DNA of 64,000 bases from Streptococcus panodentis (GTDB lineage Bacteria; Bacillota; Bacilli; Lactobacillales; Streptococcaceae). The notes under the pieces were generated by a model, which worked only from the letters and a program-made list of their open reading frames with translations, was not told the DNA's origin and did no database searches. Shown piece after piece: positions 17,652-26,627 of this stretch (positions within the stretch are counted from its first letter, which is position 1; each line of letters opens with the position of its first letter). The translations under genes were made by a program, and so were the position numbers. Where the stretch lies: the NCBI RefSeq assembly GCF_017884005.1, contig NZ_QFAY01000010.1, forward strand, positions 29,413-93,412, in the 5' to 3' direction.

Positions 17652-18539
17652 ATGTTTAAATTAAAAAACATACTGGCCATCATTGTGGGGGCTGGAATTT
17701 TTTCTTTTGGGATTCACTATCTGGTTATTCCCTTTCACCTATACGAAGGCGGCGCTACCGGCCTGACCTTGATCGTCTACTATCTTTTCAAAATTCCGGT
17801 CTCGACGACCAACCTGATTATCAATATTCCCCTCTTTATCATCGCCTGGAAGCTGCTGGGGCCTCGAACCCTTTACCTCAGCGTTCTGGGAACTTTTTCT
17901 GTCTCGGCCTGGCTGAAGATTTTTGAACTGCTGCCAGCTTCCAAATCCCTGCAGGATTATCTGTTTACGGCTTTAAAGGGCGATGTGCTGATAGCCTGTC
18001 TGGCAACAGGAATTATCCTGGGGGCTGGACTGGGAATCATTTTCAATGCTGGCGGTACCACCGGCGGCACCGATATCGTCGCCCGTATCTTTAACAAATA
18101 CACCAGTATTTCCATGGGCAGGCTCATGCTGACGGTCGATTTTGTAGTCATCACCTTGGTTCTTCTGGTTTTCAAGGACCTGCGCATGGTTTCCTATACC
18201 CTGATGTTCGTCTTTATCACCTCCCGCGTCATCGACCTCATTGCCGAAGGCGGCTTTGCCGGAAAAGGCTTCCTGATTGTCAGCAGCAAGCCTACCGAGC
18301 TGGCTCAGGCCATCAATGACAAGCTGGAACGCGGTGTCACCTACCTCAATGGTCAGGGCTTTTACAGCCAGCAGGACTTGCAGATTGTCTACTGCGTCGT
18401 TTCCCGTAATGAAATGCAGCAAATGAAAAAAATCATCAACAGCATCGATCCCTTTGCTTTCACCACCATTACCGAAGCTCATGAAATTTTGGGCGAAGGC
18501 TTCACTCTGGATGCTAATAAACAGCCGATTGTACGTTAA
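17652..18539 (+). CDS. YitT family (DUF161/DUF2179) membrane protein
   Basis: A 295-residue protein with five or six membrane segments in residues 1-190, including NAGGTTGGTDIVARI, the signature of the family, and a cytoplasmic C-terminal DUF2179 domain (residues 210-290, GKGFLIVSSKPTELAQAI to AHEILGEGF). Family function is unknown; it has been described as a transporter-like protein. AGGAGGATGAC precedes the ATG. It is monocistronic and ends in a bidirectional terminator shared with the convergent acuB-like gene. Confidence 0.88.
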   Translation: MFKLKNILAIIVGAGIFSFGIHYLVIPFHLYEGGATGLTLIVYYLFKIPVSTTNLIINIPLFIIAWKLLGPRTLYLSVLGTFSVSAWLKIFELLPASKSLQDYLFTALKGDVLIACLATGIILGAGLGIIFNAGGTTGGTDIVARIFNKYTSISMGRLMLTVDFVVITLVLLVFKDLRMVSYTLMFVFITSRVIDLIAEGGFAGKGFLIVSSKPTELAQAINDKLERGVTYLNGQGFYSQQDLQIVYCVVSRNEMQQMKKIINSIDPFAFTTITEAHEILGEGFTLDANKQPIVR

Positions 18540-18564
18540 AAGCCTCATCAAAGGAGGCTTTTTT
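18538..18564. terminator. Bidirectional terminator
   Basis: AAAAGCCTC pairs with GAGGCTTTT around a 7-base loop, with T-runs on both strands, between the convergent YitT and CBS-domain genes. Confidence 0.85.
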
Positions 18565-18569
18565 CATGC

Positions 18570-19226
18570 CTATAAAGCTTTAGCTGAAGTATGGGTAATC
18601 TCTGCTATCTGAATCTGGTGCTGTTCAAACTTGCTTTTGACAGCATCTACATCCAGCTGGCCGTCAATCTGAACTTCAATGACCACCTTGCCGTCCTTGC
18701 GGGGGATATTGACCGTATTGGAAATATTAATGTTCTCCTCCACCAGCAGGCGGATGATCTGCTCCAGAACTCCGACCTTATCTTCCGTCACAAAGCGCAT
18801 ACGGACACCTTCTTCGCCGTAGCCAGACACTTCCAGAAAGGCCTTGAAAATATCACGGTCCGTGATAACCCCGTAAAGCTGCTCGTTATCCACTACCGGC
18901 AGAATGCCGATTTTATTTTTTAGCATCAGATAGGTCGCATCTTCCAGACTGGCAAACTGCGAAACGGTGATGACATCGTGGATCATGACATCACCAACCT
19001 TGGTTTTATTGAGCAGGTAATTCATCTCATAGATGGACAGACTGGTCGCCTTGGACGGACTGGCCTCCGCAATCGTTCCCTCCGTCACCAAGCCCACCAG
19101 CCTGTCATTTTCAATGACCGGCAGACGGTGCAGCTTCTGATCGCGCATCATATCTGCCGCATGGGCAACCGTCGTATCCGGGCTGATATAGACTACCTTT
19201 CGGGTCATAAAATCTTTAACTGCCAT
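18570..19226 (-). CDS. AcuB-like CBS-ACT domain protein
   Basis: A 218-residue cytoplasmic protein with two CBS motifs (residues 1-55, VKDFMTRKVVYISPDTTVAHA, and 75-130, VGDVMIHDVITVSQ) and a C-terminal ACT domain (140-210, EDKVGVLEQIIRLLVEENINISN). CBS pairs bind adenine nucleotides and ACT domains bind amino acids, so it is probably a metabolic sensor; the effector is unknown. Similar to AcuB of Bacillus, but there is no acetoin locus nearby. Predicted promoter at 19266-19294. Confidence 0.85.
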   Translation of the reverse strand: MAVKDFMTRKVVYISPDTTVAHAADMMRDQKLHRLPVIENDRLVGLVTEGTIAEASPSKATSLSIYEMNYLLNKTKVGDVMIHDVITVSQFASLEDATYLMLKNKIGILPVVDNEQLYGVITDRDIFKAFLEVSGYGEEGVRMRFVTEDKVGVLEQIIRLLVEENINISNTVNIPRKDGKVVIEVQIDGQLDVDAVKSKFEQHQIQIAEITHTSAKAL

Positions 19227-19265
19227 AAGAGTTCCCTCTTCTTCCTATCCGTATTTCTTATGCTT

Positions 19266-19294
19266 ATTATACTTTATTTTGCAGCCGATTTCAA
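19266..19294 (-). promoter_or_regulatory. Predicted promoter of the CBS-ACT gene
   Basis: TTGAAA and TATAAT on the minus strand with a 17-base spacer. Confidence 0.75.
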
Positions 19295-19393
19295 ACGCTT
19301 TCAATATCTTTGCCTAAGTTTTCAAAATTTAGAAAAATTCCGCGATTGGGAAAATTGGCGAAAGCTGCCGGCTAGGTATCTTGTCTTTGATTT

Positions 19394-19680
19394 ATCGTCA
19401 TTTAGCTTCTCTTTTATTCCGTCGTTAACTGGCCATCCCAAAGGCGGTGGGACAGACTCCCATGACGGCTGCGCCCTCACCCACAGAGGGATGGATCTTT
19501 TAGAAGATACCGTATAAGACTCTTTTGACACTTCCTAGCGGAAGCTTTATCTGCCACCTCAAAACTTCCACTGGAGGTTTTGGGCAGCTCGCTGTCCTAT
19601 CGTCCTGTATGTTAAGCGATAGGCTGAAACTGTCCCCCGGACAGTTTCACTGCTAAAAGCTAACTAAAAGACTATAAAAG
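19394..19680. repeat. Repeat block: modules E, A (reversed) and C
   Basis: 19394-19435 is module E (ATCGTCATTTAG, TCTTTTATTCCGTCGTT), also at 49735-49800 and 51984-52052. 19441-19517 is module A in reverse. 19525-19680 is module C with the CTTCCTAGCGGAAGC palindrome and the ACTAAAAGC end. Confidence 0.8.
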
Positions 19681-19691
19681 CAAAATACCGA

Positions 19692-19720
19692 TTGAAATCA
19701 TCGCGCACTAATGATATAAT
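19692..19720 (+). promoter_or_regulatory. Promoter of the 36-residue peptide gene
   Basis: TTGAAA and TATAAT with a 17-base spacer, 33 bases upstream of the ATG. A near-consensus promoter for a very short gene. Confidence 0.8.
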
Positions 19721-19753
19721 AGGATTAAATATTAGTGAAATCGGAGAAAAACC

Positions 19754-19864
19754 ATGAAGAATGTAACAGAAAAATTGAATAACCTGCCAAAACCTGTTCA
19801 GCTCATCATCGCCATTATTATCTTTGCTATTATGTTCTACCTTGGATACAGTCTGTTCTCCTAA
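19754..19864 (+). CDS. Small hydrophobic membrane peptide (36 aa)
   Basis: 36 codons starting MKNVTEKLNNLPKPVQ and continuing with one hydrophobic segment (LIIAIIIFAIMFYLG) that ends YSLFS. CGGAGAAAAACC precedes the ATG, a near-consensus promoter lies upstream, and a hairpin with a T-run follows at 19957-19988, so this is a complete transcription unit. The polar lead and single membrane span suggest a small membrane-associated factor. I do not recognise a named family. Confidence 0.72.
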   Translation: MKNVTEKLNNLPKPVQLIIAIIIFAIMFYLGYSLFS

Positions 19865-19956
19865 TCTCTTTGCAGCCGATGCTTAGAACGCGACATAAAA
19901 GCCGTCAGCCAATCTTAAACTAGTCAGCCATATATACAAATTTGTTTCGATTAATC

Positions 19957-19988
19957 AGCAGTGTATGATGCTATGCACTGCTTTTTTT
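19957..19988 (+). terminator. Terminator after the 36-residue peptide gene
   Basis: AGCAGTG pairs with CACTGCT and is followed by seven T. Confidence 0.7.
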
Positions 19989-20049
19989 CTACAGACAAAG
20001 GCTGGGCAGACATTTAATCCCAAACAAAAATACGATGATTGATAGTAAA

Positions 20050-20100
20050 AAAAACGCATAAAATCAATGTTATTGCAATCATTTGATTTTATGCGTTTTT
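20050..20100. terminator. Strong symmetrical hairpin (18-bp perfect stem)
   Basis: The left arm AAAAACGCATAAAATCAA pairs perfectly with the right arm 20083-20100 around a 15-base loop, and both ends are T-rich. It can stop transcription on either strand and isolates the peptide gene from the liv operon. Confidence 0.75.
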
Positions 20101-20214
20101 GCTATTGGAAGAATTTTAACACAGCCGCTTTATTCGCAGTCTAAAAATACCCGCCGGACTGTTTTAATGAAAACTTCGTTTTCTTTAGCCGCAGCTTAAA
20201 AAGGGCCACCGAAC

Positions 20215-20632
20215 CTTAATAAAACGAAAACTCGCTGCCGCGAGTTCTCATCCACAACCTGAAACAATCTCCGGATTCTAACATAAGGTGAGGCTGAGAC
20301 AGACTCCCATGATGGCTGTGTCCTCACTCGCAGAGGGATGTATCTTTTAGAAGATACCGTATAAAAAGGCTTTCAGTCTCGCTTTGTTTTGGTAAAAAAC
20401 TTTTGGCGCGGTAGCTGATTGCTCAAAGAGGCTGAGACAGACTCCCATGATGGCTGCGTCCTCACCCACAGAGGGATGTATCTTTGGGAAGATACTGTAT
20501 AAAAAGTCCTTCAGTTTCGCTTTATTTTGGTAAAAAACTCTTGACGCGGTAGCTGATTGGACTTTTTGTTCGTCTTTTAGACTTCAAAAAGCTCCTACAT
20601 TGAGGAAAACTCTGTTTTTCCTCCCCAACCTA
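20215..20632 (-). repeat. Repeat block: two reversed module A copies, each followed by module B
   Basis: Module A copies at 20291-20364 and 20428-20503 are each followed by the GTCCTTCAGTTTCGC module (20371-20425 and 20505-20595). From 20428 to about 20595 the sequence follows the 227-bp composite element described at 49877-50103, then switches to the GAGGAAAACTCTG tail also present at 5538-5556. No gene lies here. Confidence 0.82.
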
Positions 20633-20656
20633 AAACTGGACGTCAGTCCAGTTTTA
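20633..20656 (-). terminator. Hairpin at the livF stop codon
   Basis: AAAACTGGAC pairs with GTCCAGTTTT around four bases. The stem begins inside the livF stop codon. A separate T-run is lacking, but the stem itself ends in TTTT. Confidence 0.6.
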
Positions 20657-21364
20657 GCCACCTAGATAGGCTTTGCGGACTTCGTCTGAGGCCAGAAGTT
20701 CTTCTCCTGTACCTGAGAGGACAATTTTGCCGGTTTCCAGGACATAGCCGCGGTCTGCAATGGACAGAGCCTTGTTGGCATTCTGCTCGATCAGCAGGAC
20801 AGTTGTCCCCTGCTTTTGGATATCTTGGATAATATCGAAAATTTCCTGGATAAAGATGGGCGCCAAGCCCATTGACGGCTCATCCAAGAGAAGCAGCTTG
20901 GGCTGGCTCATCAGAGCTCGGCCCATGGCCAGCATCTGCTGCTCTCCTCCTGAAAGGGTCGCAGCATCTTGATTTTTCCGTTCCTCCAAGCGAGGGAAGC
21001 GGGAAAAAACTTTTTTGAGATTAGCCTGATTTTCTTCACGGTCCTTCTTCAGAAAGGCACCCATTTCCAAATTTTCCAGCACCGTCAGCCCCGGAAAAAC
21101 ATGGCGGCCTTCCGGCACTTGGGAAAGCCCCGCAGCTACGATTTTCTGAGCAGGAACTTTTTGAATCGGTCTGTTTAAAAATTCAATCTTGCCGGCACTC
21201 GGGCGGACCAGTCCGGAAATGGTGCGGAGGATTGTTGTCTTACCGGCACCGTTGGCCCCGATCAGGGAAACAACTTCCCCTTCATTGACTTCAAAGCTGA
21301 CATCGCGGACAGCCTGAATCATGCCGTAATGAACAGAGAGATTCTCAACTTTAAGCATGGGCAT
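20654..21364 (-). CDS. livF: Branched-chain amino acid ABC transporter, ATPase LivF
   Basis: A 236-residue ATPase: Walker A GANGAGKTT, signature LSGGEQQML and Walker B LLLLDEPSMGL. The LIEQNANKALSIADRGYVLETG end is typical of LivF rather than LivG. Its start shares one base with the livG stop (TAATG coupling). Last gene of livJHMGF, which imports leucine, isoleucine and valine. Confidence 0.94.
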   Translation of the reverse strand: MPMLKVENLSVHYGMIQAVRDVSFEVNEGEVVSLIGANGAGKTTILRTISGLVRPSAGKIEFLNRPIQKVPAQKIVAAGLSQVPEGRHVFPGLTVLENLEMGAFLKKDREENQANLKKVFSRFPRLEERKNQDAATLSGGEQQMLAMGRALMSQPKLLLLDEPSMGLAPIFIQEIFDIIQDIQKQGTTVLLIEQNANKALSIADRGYVLETGKIVLSGTGEELLASDEVRKAYLGG

Positions 21365-22128
21365 TAGGCTTCACCTCCTAGATAAGCTTCGATAACGCGT
21401 TTATCGTTCTTGATTTCGTCTGGAGTGCCATGGGCAATCAAACGGCCGTATTCCAGCACATAGATCCGCTCCGTCACTTCCATGACCAGACTCATATCAT
21501 GCTCAATCAGCATAATGGTAATGTTGAACTCATTTTTAATCCGGCGGATCAAGGCCGTCAGCTCTGCTGTTTCCTGAGGATTCATACCGGCAGCAGGCTC
21601 ATCCAGAAAGAGAATCTTAGGCTCTGTCGCCAAAGCCCGTACGATTTCCAAGCGGCGCTGCTGGCCATAGGCCAGATTTTTCGCCAGCGTCTCTGCTTCC
21701 TTGTCCAAATCAAAGATTTTCAGCAGTTCCAAAGCCTTGGTCTTCAGCTCCTCCTCATTCTTATAGTAAGCCGGCAGGCGGAAGAAAGAGGCAAAGACAT
21801 GCGCTTTGTGGTGGTTGCCAAAGGCAATCAGAACGTTGTCCAAAACAGTTAAATCCTTAAAAAGACGAATATTCTGAAAGGTCCGGCTGAGGCCCAGGGC
21901 CGCAATCTTGTAAGGAATCTTGCCATTGAGCAGATGCCCGTCCAGAGTGACCGTCCCTTCGCTGGGCTCGTAGACGCCTGTCAGGAGATTGAAAAGAGTG
22001 GTCTTGCCAGCACCGTTAGGGCCAATCAGACCGACCAGCTCCCCTTCATTCAGCTCCAGCGTCACATCACTGACAGCTGTTAGACCGCCAAAGTTTTTGG
22101 TTAATTTTTTTACATCAAGCAGTGCCAT
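21364..22128 (-). CDS. livG: Branched-chain amino acid ABC transporter, ATPase LivG
   Basis: A 254-residue ATPase: Walker A GPNGAGKTTLFNLLTG, the LivG-specific LSRTFQNIRLFKDLTVLDN insertion, signature LAYGQQRRLEIVRAL (the usual LSGGQ reads AYGQQ, as in the family) and Walker B ILFLDEPAAGMNPQE. Coupled to livM by a one-base overlap and to livF the same way. Confidence 0.94.
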   Translation of the reverse strand: MALLDVKKLTKNFGGLTAVSDVTLELNEGELVGLIGPNGAGKTTLFNLLTGVYEPSEGTVTLDGHLLNGKIPYKIAALGLSRTFQNIRLFKDLTVLDNVLIAFGNHHKAHVFASFFRLPAYYKNEEELKTKALELLKIFDLDKEAETLAKNLAYGQQRRLEIVRALATEPKILFLDEPAAGMNPQETAELTALIRRIKNEFNITIMLIEHDMSLVMEVTERIYVLEYGRLIAHGTPDEIKNDKRVIEAYLGGEA

Positions 22129-23081
22129 TATTCTTTGACCTCCTTATGCTTCTTAAAGAGTTTGGATAAGCTCAGCTCCCAAGTGCCCAGAAGGCCGCCC
22201 GGCCGGAAAATCATGACTAAAATCAAGGCCAGTGAATAGACAATCATCCGAATGCTGGATACATCCTGCAGCAGCATATTGAGAACGCCTAGAACTACGG
22301 CTGCAACAACCGTCCCGGTCATCGATCCCAGACCGCCAAAGACGACAATAATCAAAATGTTAATCGTATTCGTAAAAGAGTAATCCTTTGGCACCACTGA
22401 GCCGACAAAACCAGCCTGCAGCGAACCCGCAATTGACGCGGTAATCGCACCGAATACAAAGGCGGTTACCTTGACCTTGGTCGTATGAACCCCAACAGAC
22501 TCGGCCGCAATCTCGTCTTCGCGGACGGCCAGAGTGCTGCGGCCCATCGGACTGCGCAGGAAATTGATGGTCAAAATCGTTGTAATAACAGCAAAGAGAT
22601 AGACCATCTGCCAAGAGGTAAAAGGCGGAATATAGGTGATACCGGCCGCACCATTGGTCAGCTCCCCGCCATTGATGATGAGGATACGGATAATCTCTGA
22701 TACTCCCAGAGTGGCGATAGCCAGATAGTCCCCTTTGAGACGAAGGGTAGGAATCCCTACTGTCAGAGCCACGGCACCGGCGATGAGGGCACCGACCAGC
22801 ATAGCAGCAAAGAAAGCACCATAGGTAGGCGATTTAGAGCCGATAATGGCGACAGCATAGGCACCGATCGCCATGAAGCCAGCATGGCCCAGCGAGAACT
22901 GACCGGAAAATCCTACAATGAGATTGAGACCGACAGCCATAATAATATTGATGCCGATTTGTTCAAAGATTTGGATATAGAAGGCATTGAGGACACCGGC
23001 ACTGACCAAAACTGTTATCAGCACATAGCCAATCAGCAGCAGGCCGAGCCATAAAGCATTTATTTTTAAATTCTTTTTCAT
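22128..23081 (-). CDS. livM: Branched-chain amino acid ABC transporter, permease LivM
   Basis: A 317-residue permease with about nine membrane segments, the SLGHAGFMAIGAYA region and the GDYLAIATLGVSEIIRILI coupling helix typical of LivM. GAGAAGGTG precedes the ATG. It starts three bases after the livH stop. Confidence 0.93.
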   Translation of the reverse strand: MKKNLKINALWLGLLLIGYVLITVLVSAGVLNAFYIQIFEQIGINIIMAVGLNLIVGFSGQFSLGHAGFMAIGAYAVAIIGSKSPTYGAFFAAMLVGALIAGAVALTVGIPTLRLKGDYLAIATLGVSEIIRILIINGGELTNGAAGITYIPPFTSWQMVYLFAVITTILTINFLRSPMGRSTLAVREDEIAAESVGVHTTKVKVTAFVFGAITASIAGSLQAGFVGSVVPKDYSFTNTINILIIVVFGGLGSMTGTVVAAVVLGVLNMLLQDVSSIRMIVYSLALILVMIFRPGGLLGTWELSLSKLFKKHKEVKE

Positions 23082-23084
23082 ACT

Positions 23085-23954
23085 TTACACCTTCTCTTTC
23101 ACATTTTTGCCAAGGATACCAGCTGGACGAATCAAGAGAATCACAATCAGAATGGCATAGACAATGGCATCGCGGAAGTCAGACAGACCGAAGACAGTCG
23201 CAAAGGTTTCCAACAGGCCGATAACGAAGCCGCCGAGAGCCGCGCCGGGAATAATACCGATACCGCCCAGAACAGCCGCCACAAAGGACTTAATCCCCGG
23301 AGTCATTCCCATCAGGGGCTCCAGTGAATTATAGTAGAGGGCAATGAGGACACCGGCCGCTCCGGCCAGAGCAGAGCCCAGAGCAAAAGTGAAGCTGATT
23401 GTTCGGTTGACATTAATCCCCATCAGCTGGGCCGCATCACTGTCTACAGAAACAGCCCGCATAGCTTTCCCCATTTTGGTCTTTTGCACAATAAACTGCA
23501 GGGCCACCATGAGGAAAATCGAGATTCCCAGAATCAGCAGCTGAATGTTGGAAATTGAAACCGGACCCAGACTGTAGCGTTCAATCTTCATGACCTGCGG
23601 GAAGGAACGCGTATTGGCGCCGACAAAGAAAATCATGCCGTATTCCAAGAGGAAGGACACACCGATGGCCGTAATCAAAGCCGCAATCCGGGTCGAATGA
23701 CGCAGGGGACGATAGGCCAGAAACTCAATGATCACACCGAGAAGGGCTGTCCCCAGCATGGCTAAGATGAGAGAAAGGAAGAAATTAAACTTCAGGATAT
23801 TAATCAGATAGTAGCCCATAAAGGCCCCAATCATATAGATGTCGCCGTGGGCGAAGTTAATCAGTTTAATAATCCCGTAAACCATAGTATAACCCAGAGC
23901 CAGAAGCGCATAGACGCTGCCCAGAATTAAACCGTTGACTAATTGTTGGAGCAT
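23085..23954 (-). CDS. livH: Branched-chain amino acid ABC transporter, permease LivH
   Basis: A 289-residue permease with eight membrane segments: LVNGLILGSVYALLALGYTMVYGIIKLINFAHGD is the LivH N-terminal pattern, and the AAQLMGINVNRTI coupling loop is present. The ribosome site is weak (GTGGTG). A 224-base gap separates it from livJ, containing hairpins that may lower expression of the membrane part relative to the binding protein. Confidence 0.93.
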   Translation of the reverse strand: MLQQLVNGLILGSVYALLALGYTMVYGIIKLINFAHGDIYMIGAFMGYYLINILKFNFFLSLILAMLGTALLGVIIEFLAYRPLRHSTRIAALITAIGVSFLLEYGMIFFVGANTRSFPQVMKIERYSLGPVSISNIQLLILGISIFLMVALQFIVQKTKMGKAMRAVSVDSDAAQLMGINVNRTISFTFALGSALAGAAGVLIALYYNSLEPLMGMTPGIKSFVAAVLGGIGIIPGAALGGFVIGLLETFATVFGLSDFRDAIVYAILIVILLIRPAGILGKNVKEKV

Positions 23955-23984
23955 GACACACCACGCTTTCTATAATAAAATAAG

Positions 23985-24027
23985 GAATGGGACAAAAACC
24001 AGCAGACTAGGTCGTGATTTTGTCATC
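23985..24027. repeat. Inverted repeat between livJ and livH
   Basis: GGGACAAAAACCAGCAGAC and its complement-like right part (GATTTTGTCATCCC) form a stem. A close relative with the same order of motifs (GGGACAGAAATCAGCAGACC then ACTGTCCCAGCCC) lies at 51897-51942, so it is a repeat family. A second hairpin, CTGGGA/TCCCAG, lies at about 24152-24169. Either may attenuate the transcript. Confidence 0.55.
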
Positions 24028-24178
24028 CCACTCCCAAAATAGCAATAATAGTTGATGAAGAAATGAATAGGAGCTGATACATAAACTTTTACAGCAAGCA
24101 GTCATCTATCCAATCTCACTCAAACAACTGGAAATTAAAAACAAGTCAAAGACTGGGATAGTCCCAGCCTCGTAACTT

Positions 24179-25339
24179 TTATTCAGCTTCAACCGTTTCA
24201 ACAGTATCTACCTGACCGTCTTTCAGACCAATCATCAGAGCTGTTTTCACTGGATTGTGGTCCTTGTCAATGGTGATTGAACCTGTAACACCTTCAAAAT
24301 CTTTCAGCTTGGCCAGGTTATCCTTGAGTTCTACAGATGTTTTAGCGCCTTTTGAAGCCTCTGCTGCCATATACACAGAATCGTAGGAAAGCGCCGCAAA
24401 CATTGAAGGCTCTTCATTGTACTTCGCCTTGTATGCTTCGATGAACTTCTTAGCCTTGTCAGTCATATCGCCGGAAGTTGTGAAACCTGATACATAGTAG
24501 ACATTTGTCGCTGCAGCCGGTGTTGCCTGCTCCACAAACTTAGCATCGCCAAAACCGTCAGGGCCGACGATGGTCTGCGTAATCCCCAAACCACGCGCTT
24601 GGTTGACAATTTTACCAGCTTCTGTGTAGTAGCCTGGAACCACGAGAGCGTCAAATTCTTTGCCCTTAATCTTCGTCAAAGCAGCCTGGAAGTCAGTATC
24701 CTTAGACTGGAAGGTTTCAGTAGCGACGATTTCACCCTTAAATTCCTTCTTGAAAGCATCAGCCATTCCTTTAGCATAGTCGCTGGATTGGTCATAGTAG
24801 AGAACCACTTTTTTCGCTTTCAGATTATCCGTTACATATTTAGAAATAATCTTACCTTGGTAGCTGTCAATGAAGGTCGCACGGAAAAGATAATCCTGCT
24901 TGTCCGTCAGATTGTCCTGAGTCGCACTCGGAGTGACAATCGGAACACCGGCTTTCGCAGCGTTGGATGTTGCTGAGGCAGTCGCACCGGAAGTCGCAGG
25001 GCCAATGATCGCATTGACCTTATCCTGAGTTACCAAGCTGGTTGTAATGGTCGCTGCTTCGGCCGTTTCAGACTTATTGTCCTTGTCCGTTACTTCAATC
25101 TTCTTACCGTCCACACCGCCAGCTGCATTGATTTCATCCACTGCCAGCTGAGCGCCGCGCTGTTCAGCTGTACCATAAGCGGCAACCTCACCGGATTCTT
25201 CAAAGTTAAAACCCAGTTTAAGCGTGTCGCCGATTTCTGTACCGGTCGCTGTTGAGTTGTTATTGGAAACTTCGCCGCAGGCTGCGAGCAGAGCTGCACT
25301 GGCAAATACTGCTAGGGACAGAGCAAATTTTTTCTTCAT
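24179..25339 (-). CDS. livJ: Branched-chain amino acid binding lipoprotein LivJ
   Basis: A 386-residue lipoprotein: a signal peptide with the lipobox LLAACG (Cys about residue 21), a Ser/Asn-rich linker, and a two-lobed periplasmic-binding fold of the LivJ/LIVBP family (LKLGFNFEESGEVAAYG, AIIGPATSGAT, VPIVTPSATQ, GYYTEAGKIVNQA). It catches branched-chain amino acids outside the membrane. A consensus promoter with a CodY box in its spacer lies upstream, so the operon should be repressed when branched-chain amino acids are plentiful. Confidence 0.95.
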   Translation of the reverse strand: MKKKFALSLAVFASAALLAACGEVSNNNSTATGTEIGDTLKLGFNFEESGEVAAYGTAEQRGAQLAVDEINAAGGVDGKKIEVTDKDNKSETAEAATITTSLVTQDKVNAIIGPATSGATASATSNAAKAGVPIVTPSATQDNLTDKQDYLFRATFIDSYQGKIISKYVTDNLKAKKVVLYYDQSSDYAKGMADAFKKEFKGEIVATETFQSKDTDFQAALTKIKGKEFDALVVPGYYTEAGKIVNQARGLGITQTIVGPDGFGDAKFVEQATPAAATNVYYVSGFTTSGDMTDKAKKFIEAYKAKYNEEPSMFAALSYDSVYMAAEASKGAKTSVELKDNLAKLKDFEGVTGSITIDKDHNPVKTALMIGLKDGQVDTVETVEAE

Positions 25340-25380
25340 TCCAAAATCTCCTTATTCCTTTTGTTTGATGATATAGTAAG

Positions 25381-25409
25381 AATATATCGAATTATCTGAA
25401 AATTGTCAA
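25381..25409 (-). promoter_or_regulatory. livJ promoter
   Basis: TTGACA and TATATT on the minus strand with a 17-base spacer. Confidence 0.85.
25390..25404 (-). promoter_or_regulatory. CodY box within the livJ promoter spacer
   Basis: AATTTTCAGATAATT on the minus strand matches 14 of 15 positions of the CodY consensus AATTTTCWGAAAATT and lies between the -35 and -10 hexamers. Confidence 0.82.
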
Positions 25410-25428
25410 CCCTTTATGCTTACTTTTA

Positions 25429-25698
25429 TCAAATGATAACGTTTTCCTGGTTTCGATAGAGGCTGCCGACAAAATCCGTGTCTAAATCCTGAATATGGCA
25501 GAGCCGTACTTTTTTGATATAGCGTTCTTTGGACAGCTGATTTTTCAGACTGTCTGCCTCTTCTTTATTGACATAAAGCTGCAGATAGCGATGTTTTTTG
25601 GAATGATAGATGACATCTCCGACACTGGCCAGCTTTTTAACATCGCGATTGTAATAGAGATAGACCACCAAGCCTACTCTTTCTTTTTTCTTTAGCAT
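25429..25698 (-). CDS. ylbG: YlbG family (DUF2129) protein
   Basis: An 89-residue cytoplasmic protein of the YlbG/UPF0298 family, recognised by the [23 protein letters not shown] start and the [12 protein letters not shown] and [13 protein letters not shown] segments. Molecular role is unknown. GGAAAGGAG lies upstream of the ATG. It lies between livJ and clpP, a neighbourhood I recall from other streptococci. Confidence 0.85.
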   Translation of the reverse strand: MLKKKERVGLVVYLYYNRDVKKLASVGDVIYHSKKHRYLQLYVNKEEADSLKNQLSKERYIKKVRLCHIQDLDTDFVGSLYRNQENVII

Positions 25699-25803
25699 AA
25701 AACTCCTTTCCGATAGATCTAGTCCTTACATGATTATAGCAAAGATAGGCCCAAAAAACCAGCCCTTAAAAAGCGCTGAACAGCAGAAGAGCAGTTGGAA
25801 ACT

Positions 25804-25833
25804 GCAAAAAAAGGAGCCTCCTTTCGGCTCCTT
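25804..25833 (-). terminator. clpP terminator
   Basis: AAGGAGCC pairs with GGCTCCTT around a 7-base loop, followed by seven T on the minus strand, six bases after the clpP stop. Confidence 0.85.
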
Positions 25834-25838
25834 CTCTC

Positions 25839-26429
25839 TTAACCCAGATTGCTGTTTTCCATGATTTCGTCAATAAAGCCGTAATCCAAGGTTTCCTGAG
25901 CGCTCATCCAGTAGTCGCGTTCAGCATCCTTGTGGATTTGCGCAACAGATTTGCCGGAATTATTGGCCAAGATTTGCTCCAAAGTCTTACGGGTTCTGAG
26001 CAGGTGCTCTGCAGCAATCGCCATATCGGTCTGCTGGGTGCCGCCGCCTGTGCCGCCCATCGGCTGGTGAATCAGGTATTCCGCATTTGGCAGCATAAAG
26101 CGTTTGCCCTTGGCCCCGCTGGAAGCAATAATCGTTCCCATGCTGGCTGCCACGCCCATGACGATTGTCTGCACATCAGACTTGATAAAGTTCATGGTAT
26201 CCACAATAGCCAGACCGGCTGATACAGAACCGCCTGGTGTATTGACATAAAGATAAATATCTTTGCTATTGTCCTGAGCATCCAGGAAAAGGAGCTGGGC
26301 AATGACCGAGTTGGCCATATTGTCCTCCACCGGACCGGTCAGCATAATGATGCGGTCTTTTAAAAGGCGGGAATAAATATCATAAGAGCGTTCTCCGCGG
26401 CTGGTTTGTTCAATCACTACAGGAATCAT
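25839..26429 (-). CDS. clpP: ATP-dependent Clp protease proteolytic subunit
   Basis: A 196-residue serine protease that forms the 14-subunit barrel with ClpC/ClpE/ClpX partners. Catalytic Ser96 lies in GVAASMGT, His121 in HQPMGG and Asp172 in ERDYWM. The length is standard. The promoter carries a direct-repeat CtsR operator on its -35, so heat and protein stress should induce it. A terminator follows at once, so it is monocistronic. Confidence 0.97.
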   Translation of the reverse strand: MIPVVIEQTSRGERSYDIYSRLLKDRIIMLTGPVEDNMANSVIAQLLFLDAQDNSKDIYLYVNTPGGSVSAGLAIVDTMNFIKSDVQTIVMGVAASMGTIIASSGAKGKRFMLPNAEYLIHQPMGGTGGGTQQTDMAIAAEHLLRTRKTLEQILANNSGKSVAQIHKDAERDYWMSAQETLDYGFIDEIMENSNLG

Positions 26430-26497
26430 CGTTTTCTCACTTTCTGTTTTAAAATTTTTCTATCAAACTAGGAAATAGAATTTCACATTATGGGACT

Positions 26498-26526
26498 ATT
26501 ATAGCCTTTTGGTCAAAAAAGGTCAA
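26498..26526 (-). promoter_or_regulatory. clpP promoter
   Basis: TTGACC and TATAAT on the minus strand with a 17-base spacer. Confidence 0.8.
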
Positions 26527-26527
26527 A
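26511..26527 (-). promoter_or_regulatory. CtsR operator of clpP
   Basis: A direct repeat GGTCAAA-AAA-GGTCAAA on the plus strand is an exact match to the CtsR heptad repeat with 3-base spacing. It covers the clpP -35. Confidence 0.92.
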
Positions 26528-26627
26528 TATTTGCTTTGCACAAAAGATTTGAAAGCAAGAAGCCAGCAAAGCCATTTTACAGATGAAGCATTGCTGCAGC
26601 AGGTCTTGCTGTTCACCATTCAGGCTC

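Noticed and set aside
17973..18551. 192-codon minus-strand frame opposite the YitT gene
   Set aside because: Shadow of a well-supported gene; the composition is His/Asp/Gly-rich as expected for an antisense frame.
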